Source: Hemicordylus capensis
Taxonomy: Eukaryota; Chordata; Lepidosauria; Squamata; Cordylidae
Reading direction: 5' to 3'
Length of the DNA: 64,000 nt
Assembly: GCF_027244095.1 (NCBI RefSeq)
Contig: NC_069657.1
Span: 144,766,857 to 144,830,856 of the forward strand
The notes beneath the pieces were generated by a model, which was not told the origin of the DNA, did no database searches, and saw only the letters and a program-made list of their open reading frames with translations. This document shows, piece by piece, positions 11,400 through 22,647 of the stretch. A program made the position numbers and the translations under genes. Every line of letters starts with the position of its first letter. Within the stretch, counting starts at the first letter, position 1.

Positions 11400-11956
11400 A
11401 ATGTGCAGATATATTAAAAACAACAGATGTTCCAAAGTAGCAGATGTTTCCCCCAAGTAGCAGTTCCTTTTAGAAAACGGGCGGCAGGAGAACTCCCTGC
11501 CATCCCCTTTGCCGTCCCCTTGCTTCTAAGAAGCCATTTGCAGCCAAGCTGGCAAAGGGGAAGGGGACGGCAGGGAGTTCTCCTGCCGCCCTCTTGCAAT
11601 GGGAAGGGATTTAGCAAGAAGGGGGTGGCAGGGGTCTTGGGGGCGGCAGGGGGTTTGAAGGGGGCGGCCGCCAGCCGAGCGGGGTTTTGAAGGGGGCGGC
11701 AGGGAGATATCCTGCCGCCCGATTCTGTATAGAAAAGGAGGAGCTGCCAAGCGGGGAATGAAGCGGGTGGCAGGGAGATATCCTGCCGCCCGATTGCTCA
11801 ATAAAATACGGAGCGGTTGTTGGGAGGGGTAAGTAAAGCCCCCCCCCGTCCTTATTGGAACCCCCCACCCCATCTTCCCGAACCGAACCACCCCGTGTCC
11901 AGACCGGTCTGGAGGCCTTTAGAATGGCCTCCGAACCAGTCCGTGCACATCCCTAG
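11400..11956. mobile_element. hAT-like non-autonomous element with GC-rich hairpins, left end missing
   Basis: The right end GTGCACATCCCTA (11944-11956) matches the ends of the elements at 14546-15711 and 16393-18191. The interior holds four copies of a GC-rich inverted repeat built on GGCGGCAGG and CCTGCCGCC (near 11485, 11565, 11698 and 11772), two with the near-identical core GGCAGGGAGATATCCTGCCG. No matching left terminus is visible beside the R4 tail. Confidence 0.55.
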
Positions 11957-12178
11957 TATCAGCACATTAAAGAGGTCTCAGGGGGAAGCTGGTGAACTGT
12001 GGAAGATGTGTATGTAATCACTATTATACCGTCATTAATTATTAATTATTATAATGCTTTTATAATAAAGGTGCAATGCAAACCCATTAACTGTCTCATT
12101 CCCAAATTTATTGAATTTGGTGGACAGATTATTTTGTAAATGCAGTCAGGTAACCATCCTGCTATAAACATACCTTCT

Positions 12179-12192
12179 TTATCCCATTACAG
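12179..12192 (+). promoter_or_regulatory. Splice acceptor before the second OR
   Basis: The sequence TTATCCCATTACAG ends 11 bases before the ATG at 12204 and is identical in the duplicate at 31664-31677. It probably joins a 5' untranslated exon to the coding exon. Confidence 0.6.
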
Positions 12193-12203
12193 AGCAATAA
12201 ACA

Positions 12204-13139
12204 ATGAAGCAAAATCATAGCACTGTGACTGAATTTATCCTTGTGGGATTCATGGACGACCCAGAGCTTAAAGTTCCCCTCTTCATCTTATTCCTGGGAA
12301 TCTACCTTACTGCAATGGTGGGGAACACTGGGATAATCATATTAACCAGGACTGATGCTCGACTTCAAACCCCCATGTACTTTTTCCTCAGAAACCTCTC
12401 TATTGCTGATATTGGCTATTCTACTACAATTGCCCCCAAGCTGTTGAGCACCTTCATTGCAGAAAATGCAAGCATTTCCTTTACAGGATGCACGGTGCAA
12501 TTTTTCTTCTTTGCTCTTTTTGTGACCACTGAAGGCTGCCTCTTGGCTGTGATGGCCTATGATCGCTTCACAGCCATCTGCCACCCCTTGCTCTATTTTG
12601 TTGTTATGTCTCAAAAGCTTTGCATCACTTTAGTAATGGTTGCATATGCCTGTGCCCTTGCAAGTTCAACTCTCCAGACTATTTTCATATTCCGTTTGAA
12701 TTTCTGTAGTTCAAATGTAATTGATCATTTTTTCTGTGATGTTCCTCCAATACTCAAGTTGTCCTGTTCAGATACCCATGTCACTCACACTGTGCATTTC
12801 ATCTTGTCCTCTACAATAGCACTGACTACTTTTCTGATTGTCTTGGTCTCCTATGTCGCCATTGTTTTTGCCATCCTACGGATCCACTCCACCCAGGGCA
12901 GGTACAAAGCCTTTTCTACTTGTGCCTCTCATCTGACTGCCGTCACTATCTTCTTCGGCACCCTTATCTTCATGTATATACGGCCTGGCTCTAGTGTCTC
13001 AACAAATCAGGACAAAATAGTTTCTGTGTTCTACACTCTTGTGATCTCCTTTCTCAACCCATTAATCTATAGCCTGAGAAATAAAGATGTGAAGGATGCT
13101 TTTATTAGTATGATATACAAGGTGACATTTCTGAAGTGA
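12204..13139 (+). CDS. Olfactory receptor, class II type, intact (pair member 1)
   Basis: Odorant G-protein-coupled receptor of the olfactory cilium, 311 codons. Landmarks: N-glycosylation site NHS at residue 4; GN (40-41); LQTPMY (55-60), with Q replacing the usual H; C96 at TM3; MAYDRF (117-122); C168, C178 and C188 in the second extracellular loop; KAFSTCASH (235-243); SFLNPLIY in TM7, where PMLNPLIY is commoner. The start is the first ATG after the splice acceptor at 12191-12192. The gene is about 92% identical in protein to the OR at 31689. Nine of the 25 differences sit in residues 300-308 of the cytoplasmic tail. A 265-base stretch (12538-12802) is identical in the two genes, silent sites included. 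Confidence 0.95.
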   Translation: MKQNHSTVTEFILVGFMDDPELKVPLFILFLGIYLTAMVGNTGIIILTRTDARLQTPMYFFLRNLSIADIGYSTTIAPKLLSTFIAENASISFTGCTVQFFFFALFVTTEGCLLAVMAYDRFTAICHPLLYFVVMSQKLCITLVMVAYACALASSTLQTIFIFRLNFCSSNVIDHFFCDVPPILKLSCSDTHVTHTVHFILSSTIALTTFLIVLVSYVAIVFAILRIHSTQGRYKAFSTCASHLTAVTIFFGTLIFMYIRPGSSVSTNQDKIVSVFYTLVISFLNPLIYSLRNKDVKDAFISMIYKVTFLK

Positions 13140-13340
13140 CTATGACTATGTCTACAATTTTTATTCTAAACAATAAGCAAAGTAACCAAAAGACTGTATC
13201 TTATTGTGCATAAGCTGTTATAGTACTAATTAAAGTGTTTACTAGCTAGAGAGCATCCTCGAGTCCCAGCCATGCTAAGTGATGTATAGGACGGATAGTT
13301 CTTTCTGTTAAACTGCAACAAAATATTAACAACTGAGTAT

Positions 13341-14329
13341 TTATCTTGAATAAATGAATGGTATCATCATAAAACTATAGATTGACTTGACCAAGTCCAC
13401 TAGAAAGTGATCTGAAAACTTTGTTTAGGTGACTCTACAGTCTGCATTCCCATTGGTGTCCATTTCAAAATTTCATATTGATTTTTATAGATTACTGGTG
13501 AATGAAGACAACAATTTATGAAGCGCTAGCTTACCACAGCGGTTTACATACTGTGCAGCAAGGTGTCTATCTAAGTGACATATAAGCTTGCTGTTCCTGA
13601 ACCCCTTTAGACCCTGCTCTCTATGCATATTATGTCACATGTCTTCTTTAACTAAATAGTTCCAAACGTTAGTTCTGTAAATTATTACAGCCCACTGTCT
13701 GTAATACTGCACAGAGTAATGTTGGTAATTCTGAACCATCTGCACCACTGCAGACATCTAAAACAATGCCCACAGTGATGCAGAAACAGGGCTAGTGCAC
13801 TACTACTTAAAACTGTGCCATTGCACTTTTGCATCATGATGTAAATTGGAAATAATGGCTGACATGTCCTGCTGCATAACATGAGCATTGTGGATCCAAC
13901 GATGCTGTGGGACTCCAACACATACAGCAGTGGTGCTGTGCAAGAGGACAATACTACTTGTGTAATCATGCATAATGCCTATCCACATGATCCCTCACAC
14001 TCTTAACCTTGGCTAAAGCCTGGGGTTAAAGCTCAGACTACCCACGAGGGCAGCACCACGATCAGGCTTAATCCCAGCAGTGCACACGAGCAAGCCTGGG
14101 GTTAAAAGACTACCTGCTAGGGTAGTGCAGGGATTGGGCTCTATCCCAATGATGCACATGGGATAATGGGTGATCACACATAATGATACCTATCTACACA
14201 ATTCCTGCAAGGGTGGGGAGGGCAGCAGAGGTGCGGAGGCAGGGTTTCACTTACCTTCCCCTCAGATGCTCTTCTGAGAAATATTCAGTGTGCCATCATG
14301 CACCTAGAATGTCCACACTGACCAGGGAT
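13341..14329. other. Non-coding DNA with a local tandem duplication
   Basis: No gene is seen. Two diverged units at about 14014-14090 and 14090-14165 each begin AAGCCTGGGGTTAAA and continue through a CTACC...GGGCAG/GGGTAG and a TAATCCCA/TATCCCA stretch. The 13690-14000 part is rich in short words such as GTGCTGTG and may be an old DNA-transposon derivative. No terminal repeats were confirmed. Confidence 0.45.
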
Positions 14330-14545
14330 GCCCCTGCTAACTTGGCAAAGAGGCACCTTTTAATGTGGTGATTCTCAGGGGGAGAGTAACTGACCCTATC
14401 CACCCCCAGCACAGTACCTCCAGTGACTGTTGCTGGTGTCTGTTTTATGTTTCTTTTAGATTTTGAGCCCTTTGGGGAACCGCCCTGAGCCATTTTCGGA
14501 AGAGCGGTATAGAAATAGAATTAATAATAATAATACTAATAATAA
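14330..14545 (+). repeat. SINE-like repeat with LINE-type tail
   Basis: The block starting CCCTGCTAACTTGGCAAAGAG matches 58592 onward in order and orientation (GGCACCTTTTAA, GTGGTGATTCTC, CCACCCCCAGCA, CAGTGACTG). Its 3' end is a stem of the type ACCGCCCTGAGCC ... AGAGCGGTATAGAAAT followed by an AAT-rich tail, as in L2/CR1-related tails. No tRNA-like promoter was confirmed. Confidence 0.6.
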
Positions 14546-15711
14546 TAGGGATGTGCATGAATCTATTTTTTCAATTTGATTTGTACCCAAATTAAATGAC
14601 CTCCCGATTTGTTTTGGGTCCAAATCTGCCCCCCGAATCACTGCATATTCGATTTGTACCCAAATTTTCTGTATACAAATAAATTGGGTGCAAAAAAGCA
14701 ATTCTGGGGCAAAAGAGTGGGGTGGGTGGTACCCAATGTGTGGAAGTTACTACCCAAATTTCAAAGAAATTAGGCAAAGGGACGATATTTAAAATTTTTT
14801 TGAAGTTTGCTCTTCTTTAAGCTTTCCCCCATAGGGAATAATGGGGATTTCAGCAGCCTTATAGATCCATGTGGGGGGCACCAGGGTGGCCCAGAATGGG
14901 TTGTGGTGGGTGGTAGTGCCCAATTGGTGCAAGGAAGCTACCACCCAGATTTCAAAGAAATTGGGCAAAGGGGTGATTTTTAACAATTTTTTTTAAAGTT
15001 GGCATGTCTTTGTGGCAGATTCGGGGCAGCTAAGGAGTTTCAGGGACAGAAGAGTGGGTCAGAAGGTAGTGCCCCAATGGGTGCCTGCTACCACCCAGTT
15101 TTCAAATAAATTGGTGAAAGGGGTGATTTCCCCCCCCCCGAAGTTTGTGCTTCTTTAAGCTTTCTCCCCATAGGGAATAATGTGAATCTCAGCAGCCCCA
15201 TAACTCTACATGGGGGTAGGCACCAGGGTGAGAATCCACTCCCATTTCCTACCAGAGAATCTACTCTCAGAACACCTCAGACATTAAAAAAAACAAAACC
15301 CAGTGCCCCATGGGTTTGTAGGTTTGTTGGCACAGGTTTGAATTACACCACAACCTGCTCTGGGCCACCCTGGAGTCCTCCACATGGAGTTATGGGGATG
15401 CTGAAATCCCCATTATTCCCTATGGGGAAAAGCTTAAAGATGCACCAACTTCAAAAATTCTTTAAAAATCACCCCTTTGCCCAATTTATTTGAAATATGG
15501 GTGGTAGCTTCCACACATTGGACGCTACCACCCAACCCACAAAATGGAGGTCCAAATCTCCAAATTTGTTGGGTCTGAATCTGGGGTGATTTGTTTTGTA
15601 CCCAAATCTGGGCAATTGAGCACAGGGGTGATTTAAATGTCTACAAATCACCTGTATCAGCCAGATTCGGGTACAAATGGTTTTGTACCCGAATCGTTTT
15701 GCACATCCCTA
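14546..15711. mobile_element. hAT-like non-autonomous element
   Basis: The ends TAGGGATGTGCA (14546) and TGCACATCCCTA-like (through 15711) form inverted termini. The interior has several diverged copies of a unit containing TTTCAAA(G)AAATTGGGCAAAGGGGTGAT and CCCATAGGGAATAATG, in both orientations. No transposase is encoded. The flanking bases do not give a clear 8-base duplication, possibly because the left side lies in an AAT-repeat tail. Confidence 0.65.
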
Positions 15712-16384
15712 GTTTCCTAAGAGGTCCTGGTTGGTATTTCAGGTGTCCTCCCACTGGGAGATAACTGGGAGGAGGGGGTCCTGGGAAATCCCAAGAAGAG
15801 GATCTTCTTCTGGGCGTTGCTCTGAGAAGAGTTCTGGGGCATCTGCAGGCAATAGTGTCCCTCACTCTTCATCCCCCAAGTCTGCTATGAACTCTTGCCC
15901 CGCCCATTGTCTTCAGGCTTGGAAGCCTCTCAAGATGGATTCTGAAACTCTCAGGTAGCCATACCTCAATCTCACACTTGATCTCAGGGATCTGTCCATC
16001 TGGTTCCACAAAAATGCCCAAGTATCACACACAACCATTTTCAACACTCTCCCAAAGTGAAATCTTTTAAAGACATGTGTATCACACACTAAAGACCAAT
16101 GGTCATGGGGGGAAAGCTGAATAATACTCCTGGATATATGTATGAATAAAGCTAGTGGCTGTATGCCACTGGCTATATGCAAGCTTGCTGTTATTGTACT
16201 GAAGTTGCTGAACAACGCCCAACCCTAATCATCGTGAAGCAGGAGTAAATTGCTCTTTGGAAAACCTCCTGGTCAAGCCAGTTAAGCGTGGATTTGAAGT
16301 ATTACAAAATACTGCACAACATAACCAGAAATGACAGTGGGACAGCAAGAACAAAAATGAATTTGAAGACCACAAGCAAAATTA
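15712..16384. other. Non-coding DNA, nothing recognised
   Basis: No coding or repeat signature could be supported. The part at 15730-15960 is GC-rich with short open frames but no motif. Confidence 0.45.
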
Positions 16385-16392
16385 TTTGCCAG

Positions 16393-18191
16393 TAGGGATG
16401 TGCAAATTGATTCGGGTACAAATCGATTTGTACCCAAATCTAGCTGATTTGGGTGATTTGGAGACAAAACAAATCACCCGTGTGGTCCACTGGCCAGATT
16501 CAGGTAGAAATCAAATCATACCTGATTTGATTTGAATTGATTCAAGATTCTGATTCCTCCTATTAATTTCCCCAGATTCTCAGCTTTCATTTTTTTAAAA
16601 AAGCTATGCTCTAGCCCTTGTAGAAGTGGAGTTATGGAGCAAAATGTGTGGTCACTATTTTTCAAGTGTTTTGATTCTTTGGATTCTTTGGTGTATAATA
16701 ACTTTCCCTCAATGAATCCCTATGAGGATTCATTACACACCTTCATTCCTTCTATTCATTTTGACTGTCTTTTCGGCAGTGCCAAGTATCAACTGCCATG
16801 TGCCAATTTTGTAAATCTGTCAGGCTAGCCAGAGGAAGTGTAACAGAGGCAGAAGCAAAACAGCAAAATCTAACAGGAATAAATTCTCCAAACCAGGTCC
16901 AGTCAAAGTCAATCCAACAGAGTCCAAAAGAGTCCATAAATCCAACAAAGTCCAAAGCAAAATCCACAGGCAAGGTCAACACAGTCCAGGGTCCAAACAC
17001 GGTCAAAGTAATACACAAACACAGCTGATTAGCTCACAGGAAACTGTTGTTGCTATCAGCAGGGTAGCTATGTTACAGGCATCTTAAGTAGGCTGGCCCC
17101 CAGTGCTGTTAATTAAGAGTTGCTGAGTCAGCAGCTTTGCCTGTTGTTCTACGCATGTGGCTCCTTAACTCTTGTTGTCTCTTGGAGCAGCGTCTCTCCA
17201 CAGCTGAGATCAGTCGCGCCTCCTCCACAAGAGCTGCCTCACCCAGCTCTAACCCATCCTCAACTCCCTGTGTGTCGGACCCACTCTCCTTTGGAACTTC
17301 TGGTCCTTGCCCACCCTCCTCTGCTGTCAGAAGTGTTTAGGATCTTTAATGTCTAATAACCTTTCCTCATAATGAATCCCTATGAGGATTCAATACACAC
17401 CTAAGTCTAAACACCTCAAAAATTCCTAAAATATAAACTGAGTACCCAGTGGCTTGTGGGTTGTGGGGTAGTTGGAACATGGGATGCCACTAATTCTCTA
17501 CCCCCACCTGAAAAGCAGTGGGGTCAAAATAAGCAGAACAAATGAAGGTGTGTAATGAAGACACCAAAGAATCGAACCACTTCAAAAATACCTAAAAAAA
17601 TAAACTGAGTACCCCAGTGTGTGGGTGTGTGTGTGTGTGTAGTTGACAAATGGCAGTTGGCAGTTGGCACTGTCCAATGACAGTCAAAATGAACAAAAGA
17701 AATGAAAGTGTGCAATGGGATTCATTATGAGGCGAAGTTATTAGATATCAAAGAATCCAAACATTTGAAAAATGACTGCACATTTTGCTCCATAACTCCA
17801 CTTTGACAAGAGCTAGAGCTTAGCTTTTTAAAAAAATGAAATCTGGGGATCCATTTTAGGGTCAGGATATGGCAACTTTGAATCCCCATTGTTTCCTATG
17901 GCAAAAATGTTCAAAATCAGTAAAACCTTTTTAAAAATCATTTAATATCAACCAAGTGTCCCGCTGCCTTTAAATTTGGGTGGTAGGTGACATCAATGGG
18001 GACCTACCCACCACCCAAATTTGGTGCCCCTAGGAGCTGGTTAAGTGGTCTGAATTGGTCTGAATCCAAAGCAAAGCAAAAAAATTGAATCGGCATGATT
18101 TGGAGGGGGTAGATTTGGATAGAAAATAAATCAGGGGTGATTTGTTTTGGGCACAAATTGAATCAAAAGAATTGATTTGTGCACATCCCTA
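16393..18191. mobile_element. hAT-like non-autonomous element with 8-base target duplication
   Basis: The termini are TAGGGATGTGCAAATT (left) and its inverse ATTTGTGCACATCCCTA-like (right). They are flanked by the perfect 8-base direct repeat TTTGCCAG at 16385-16392 and 18192-18199, the hallmark of hAT transposition. The interior is A/T-rich with repeated words (AATGAATCCCTATGAGGATTC at 16712 and near 17373). It contains a later LTR-like insertion at 16818-17339. No transposase gene is present. Confidence 0.8.
16818..17339 (-). mobile_element. LTR-like fossil inside the hAT element
   Basis: This block is bounded by TGTCAGG ... CTGTCA, giving the TG...CA ends of an LTR, about 522 bases long. 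Its composition differs from the surrounding hAT DNA. Only one LTR is seen, so it would be a solo LTR. Family is uncertain. Its layout resembles the 61.5-62.8 kb LTR-like segment, and on the minus strand both are followed by GATTTAC. It is younger than its hAT host. Confidence 0.4.
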
Positions 18192-18294
18192 TTTGCCAGT
18201 CTCCACAAGTGATTGTCACAGATAGTCTTTCCATGCATTATGCAAAGTTAAACCCAAGTTTTCTGCTGAAAATAGTGAACCATAGACAACCATG

Positions 18295-18296
<2 letters not shown>

Positions 18297-18327
<31 letters not shown>
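18297..18327. repeat. (GT)n microsatellite
   Basis: A pure GT run of about 15 units in non-coding DNA. Confidence 0.95.
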
Positions 18328-18328
<1 letters not shown>

Positions 18329-18606
18329 TGCTTTCAATTTCAAATTCAAGTTGTTCCTCACTTCTAGTCCATACTTCACAATTCCAAGTGTGCACGTTAA
18401 GTATTTTAGATGTGCACTTTAAAAATGTAATGCATGAATCAGCCCACAATATTCTCCAAGGTTCTGTGGGAACTAATTAAAGAGGAATGGTGCAAATATG
18501 CACACATTTCCCTATAGAATACCCCCAGGTGATAATTATGATAAAAGGTCATACAGAGCATTTAAAGTGGAGCCCTTATCATTTTTATGATTAGGGTTCC
18601 TCATGA

Positions 18607-19800
18607 GAGTTGCTTTCTAGCCAATACCAAACCAACCATTAAATGAGCCATGCCCTCATTATGCCTTGATTTTTGGCTTTTCAATTGACATGCTGTCCTC
18701 TTCACTGGAAAGAGTCCTTAGATAATTTCCACTTATCCTGATAGACTCTCAGCATGCTCCTGAAATGCATTTCTGGCAATTATACTTCTCAACCATTCAT
18801 TTCTGTAAAAACTTAATATATTTGCTGGTGTTTATTTTTCTTTTTCCCCTACAAAAGCCATGTAGTTTGGTAGCCTTTCTTGATCCAGCTGCAGAAGTCT
18901 TCCTGTGTGTCTAAGCAACCAGCACGTATACTGATCTCTATAAAGTCAGATTGAAGTCAGAAAGACAGTTTCCGGTGAGTTTATGAATGTCAACTTGTTT
19001 TGTTCTGCTTTTGCAGCCAACATTTAAACTTCAGCCCCAGAAAGGTGCCAACAGAAGTGAACAGAGTGACCCATCATACCTTTTGTGCATTTAAGGTGAG
19101 AGGGGTTTTCAACTCAGTCAAAATATATTTTAGTTTCTTTCTCCCCCTTCTGTGATTTCAACATCTTAATGATTTGACCCTGTGTTTAATTCTATTGTTT
19201 CATAGATTATATAATATCCCTACAGATGTTTGTGAGCTGGCTTGGGGCACCACCAACTAAAAGAAAGAAAGCCCACTCTCCCCGCAGATGATCAGCAAGC
19301 CCTGCCTGGGAAGCCGGATTGGCCACCCACATGACTGCCGGCTCCATCATGGAGCCAGCAGGGGCTTGGGAGTTTGGGGGCTGTGCAGCCCCTGGAAGTT
19401 CCAGCATGCTCTGCGCGAGTGCGCAGAGCATGCTGGAGAGACTCCTGAGCCAGGAGGCTGCTTTTTAGCCTCCCGGTTGGGGGTCTTCTCGTGAGTAGCT
19501 GCGGTGCGGAGCCATGGTGCAGCAGCACACAAGCTGTTAAACCCGGTTAGCGGAGCACTTGCTCCACTAACCTGGGCTAAGGGGAGAACTTCTCGAGTGG
19601 GTTAGCCGCCTGTAAACCACCGGGCTCGCCTACGAGCCCGGTGGTTTACACAAGAAGCAATTTCTAGCCCCATTTTTGCTGGTCGTGAGAATAGTCTCAT
19701 AATATCTTCTTCTATCAATACTGGCCATGACCAACCAACACATTTGGGCACACAAAGGCTTCCATGCTTTGGGGTGGTTTATTTCTTCATTCACCACAGC
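18607..19800. repeat. Left arm of OR module duplication, copy B
   Basis: This is co-linear with 9266-10028. The shared part runs 18607-19275 and resumes about 19705-19800 (GGGCACACAAAGGCTT in both). It is split by about 420 bases of GC-rich DNA absent from copy A. The corresponding gene is the OR at 31689. Confidence 0.85.
19276..19700. mobile_element. GC-rich insertion with nested palindromes
   Basis: This segment is present in duplication copy B but absent from copy A, so it is an insertion. It contains two near-perfect hairpins: CCAGCATGCTCTGCGC, 4-base loop, and its complement (about 19402-19437); and GTAAACCACCGGGCTCG, 4-base loop, and its complement (about 19611-19648). No protein is encoded. 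It is probably a non-autonomous DNA transposon, but termini and target duplication were not resolved. Confidence 0.5.
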
Positions 19801-20235
19801 AGCCTCAGAGATGAATGGTGTAGGTAGGGGAATTGCCTTTCTGTAGATGTAATAGCAAGAAATTGCAGAGCCACAACCCTCTCTTAATTTAAATGTCTGA
19901 TGAGCCTGGGGCAGTGCTGCATCTGATTGGTGCATTGCACTAAAAGAACAACTGAAGTTTCGGAAATGAAATGGGTAAGGTCAGTAGCCTTTCTGTAGAT
20001 GGAATAGCACATTGCAGAGCATGGCCACAACTTCCCTTTGTTTTAAAGGTGTGATAACTCCAGCAGTGGTGTAGATAAGGTTAGCACATTGCACTAAAAG
20101 AATGAATGAAAGAACGAACCATGGAATGATAGGGAAGTCTTACTTTTGGACAAATTGGCAGGCGGGGGCGAGGAGAACTTCCTTCCTGCAATGGTTTCTC
20201 GGGAATTGATCAGCCTTTTAAAAGATGTTCCTTAA

Positions 20236-20239
<4 letters not shown>

Positions 20240-20284
<45 letters not shown>
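20240..20284. repeat. (GT)n microsatellite
   Basis: An uninterrupted GT run of about 22 units, immediately left of a foldback structure. Confidence 0.95.
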
Positions 20285-20286
<2 letters not shown>

Positions 20287-20689
20287 ATGTCCCAAAATCC
20301 ATGGGGCGGCAGTGTGCCTCCCTGCTGCCCCTTCCCCTGTTGGTGGCCAGAAATAAGGAAGTACCATGTGCGTGAGCACCCGCGACATGCGTGCGTGACA
20401 TGTGATGTGTGCAGTGGGCGCAGGCACACGACAGTGGGCGCACATGCACACAGTACTTCCTTATTTCTGGCCACCAGTGGGGGAAGGGGTGGCAGGGATG
20501 TACACTGCCACCACATGGATTTTGGGACGTCAACAGAGCGCCGGTGGGGGGGAAGCAGCGGGATGGGTAAGTGCACCCCCACCTTTAAAGAGCCACCCCC
20601 ATTGATGTCGGACTGGTGGAACCACTGATTCTTAGAACCGGTTTGGAGGCCCATGAAGGGCCTCTGGACTGGTTCTGTGCACATCCCTA
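20284..20689. mobile_element. hAT-like foldback element, right end preserved
   Basis: Arms at about 20284-20367 and 20450-20541 are inverted copies (GTCCCAAAATCCATG ... CATGGATTTTGGGAC; GGCCAGAAATAAGGAAGTAC and its inverse) around a GC-rich loop with GCGCACATGCACAC-like words. The right terminus GTGCACATCCCTA (20677-20689) matches the hAT ends at 15711 and 18191. The left terminus is not identified; the GT microsatellite sits where it would be expected. Confidence 0.6.
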
Positions 20690-20691
20690 CT

Positions 20692-21539
20692 AAAATGCAC
20701 AACAGTGGTGCTCAGCTTGGGTGGGAGAATTGTGACACTGGTCACTAGTGGTCTCATGGATATTAGCCAAAAGGAGTGTCTGCCTCTTGCACAGAGGCAT
20801 CCCACAGACCACTCAGAAACACAAGCCCTGTTCAGACATTACATCGTGCATGTGCTAAGATGTCTGTACACATGTTTAGGTATTTGTGTGAACACCTTTA
20901 AAAAAAAAAGTTCCTTTTACAACTGAACCTAGGTACAGGACCCCTCAGAGGCAAGATACAGCTAGGAATTGTATTGCTATATGTACATTTAAGATAAGGT
21001 ATCAATAACCATAAGTTCATTCATGGTTGCACACTGTACACAGACTGTATATGTATCCTACTTGACAATAGTTATTTCCATATTCTTTCTTTGGTCTGAC
21101 TCTACAGAATTCCCTGGGTTAGGGCACCTAACATGTTAGAAAGCTAACTCAGTAAGCAAACATTGGACAGTGGAAAGCAGCCCATCAAAAGCTGTTTTCC
21201 AGATCATGCAGAGCCAGCCCATGATAAATTAACTGAAAAATAAATAGAAACAGTTAAATTAAATGAAACAGGGGCTTACAGTAGAAGGTTGGAGGCTCAG
21301 AAATGTGGAAAACAGCCTCCATCTTTTCATGTAAAATGATATTCTGGGCACCTTTTCCACTTTCTCCCACCCCCATTAGAGATATGCAAACTAGTTCTAG
21401 ATAGAAGCACCCTGGCACAATTGTTCTAATTAGCGCCTGAACTTAAAAAAGTAATAATAGAGCCTAGTCTAGGTCAAACCATACCGTGCACGGTTCTAAT
21501 AGAGCCAATTCTAACTGGCTTGAGAGGCTTGACCCTCCA
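20692..21539. other. Non-coding DNA with a possible hAT left end
   Basis: No gene is seen. At 21382-21400 the sequence TAGAGATATGCAAACTAGTT resembles the diverged left end of the TAGGGATGTGCA family, without a matching right end nearby. Confidence 0.4.
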
Positions 21540-21835
21540 TTTTGTGTAAGAAAGGGACTGTCATCCATTTTGTGACACTTGTGTCATTTGGAGCAATTGC
21601 CTGTGCTGCAGATTCTGATTGGCCAGATATGTCTGGCCCTCTGAGTGGCTTTGAAAGTGTCGCTCAGGGACACCTGTCACCTCATTGGCCAGGGGAGGGA
21701 CAAGGGGGTGCTTCAAGGAGGGTCATTCAAAGTATATTTAAAGACCATCTTGTGGCTTTGAATCTCTCTCTGCCTCTGCTGCTCATGTCTACTGATGCTA
21801 TGCCTGAGACAGGGCTGGACTGGGGGCACTGAGAG
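21540..21835 (+). repeat. Dispersed repeat, inverse copy at 37313-37460
   Basis: The words GGCCAGATATGTCTGGCC, GGACACCTGTCACC and TTGGCCAGGGGAGGGACAAG reappear in reverse complement, in matching order, at 37313-37460. The family is not recognised. It lies directly upstream of the Ngaro-like fossil. Confidence 0.6.
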
Positions 21836-22647
21836 GGTGGTGGAATGTATGTGGGGAGGGTGCTGGGTTTTGAGCAAAATTACGCTGCTCGCTGCTCAAA
21901 TGAGCAGCGCAGCGCTCTTGCCTGGCCCCCTTTGAGAAGCACGAGGCTTCTCTTGACCTGATTGGTCAGGGGGCCCGTGCAGGGGGCGGGGCTTCAGCTC
22001 CGCGTCCTGCTCCGGGCCTGGGAGAGCTCAGTTCGCTCTCGACAGGCATCGGAGCAGGACGCCTTTTAAGGCTCCTGCTTAGTCGGCCCGGCGCGAGATC
22101 GGGAGCGGGTTTTCGCCACTTGGAGCGGTGGCAGCGGCAACGGGGGGTGGCTTTTTAAGGCCTCCCCCGAGGTTTGGAGTGTTTCTGGGGGCGGGTTGCC
22201 CTCTTTGTGTACTGGGCCCCGGAGGTGCTCCTTCTGGGCAGCGGGCCCTGGGCGGCAGCGGAGGCCTGGGCTTCTCTCCCCCCCCTACTTGAGCGGGCCT
22301 TTGGCGCCCCCCCCCCCCGGCGACGCTTTGTGGCTTTGGGCGGGACACTTTCAGCTCCCCCCCCCCACTGCTGGAGCAAGATTGCGGCGGCGCTCCCCCC
22401 CCCTCCTCGGCGTTTCTCGGCCCGTGGAGGGCCGCTTTCACAGTGGTTGGGCTAGTCCTGGGCAACGTGGTGGGTTGTTGAACGGCCTGCTAGGTGGCCT
22501 AGGCCAGTTTCCGGTCAGTTTAGCAGCAGCCTGGGTTTGCATTGGCCGGTTTCTCCCTTTCTGGGTTCAGTGGGTTGGTTTGGGAGCATCCCTGGTTCCA
22601 GACTTTGTTTGGAGCTTTGTTGTTTGCTCACTTCAATTGCCTGTGCC

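Larger units (their letters stand above)
12060..13340 (+). repeat. OR duplication block, copy A
   Basis: This segment, containing an OR gene plus about 140 bases upstream and 200 bases downstream, is duplicated at about 31541-32885. The flanks stay alignable (for example CAGGTAACCATCCTGCTATA upstream, TCTTTCTGTTAAACTGCAAC downstream), so this is a DNA-level duplication, not a retrocopy. Confidence 0.9.

Noticed and set aside
20239-20628. Open frames of 107-156 codons on both strands
   Set aside because: They are created by the GT microsatellite and the inverted foldback, with repeated Thr-His or Val-Cys content; no protein domain.
22079-22465. GC-rich open frames on both strands before the Gag-like part
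   Set aside because: Low-complexity Pro/Gly/Arg sequence caused by C and G runs; probably untranslated leader of the Ngaro-like element.
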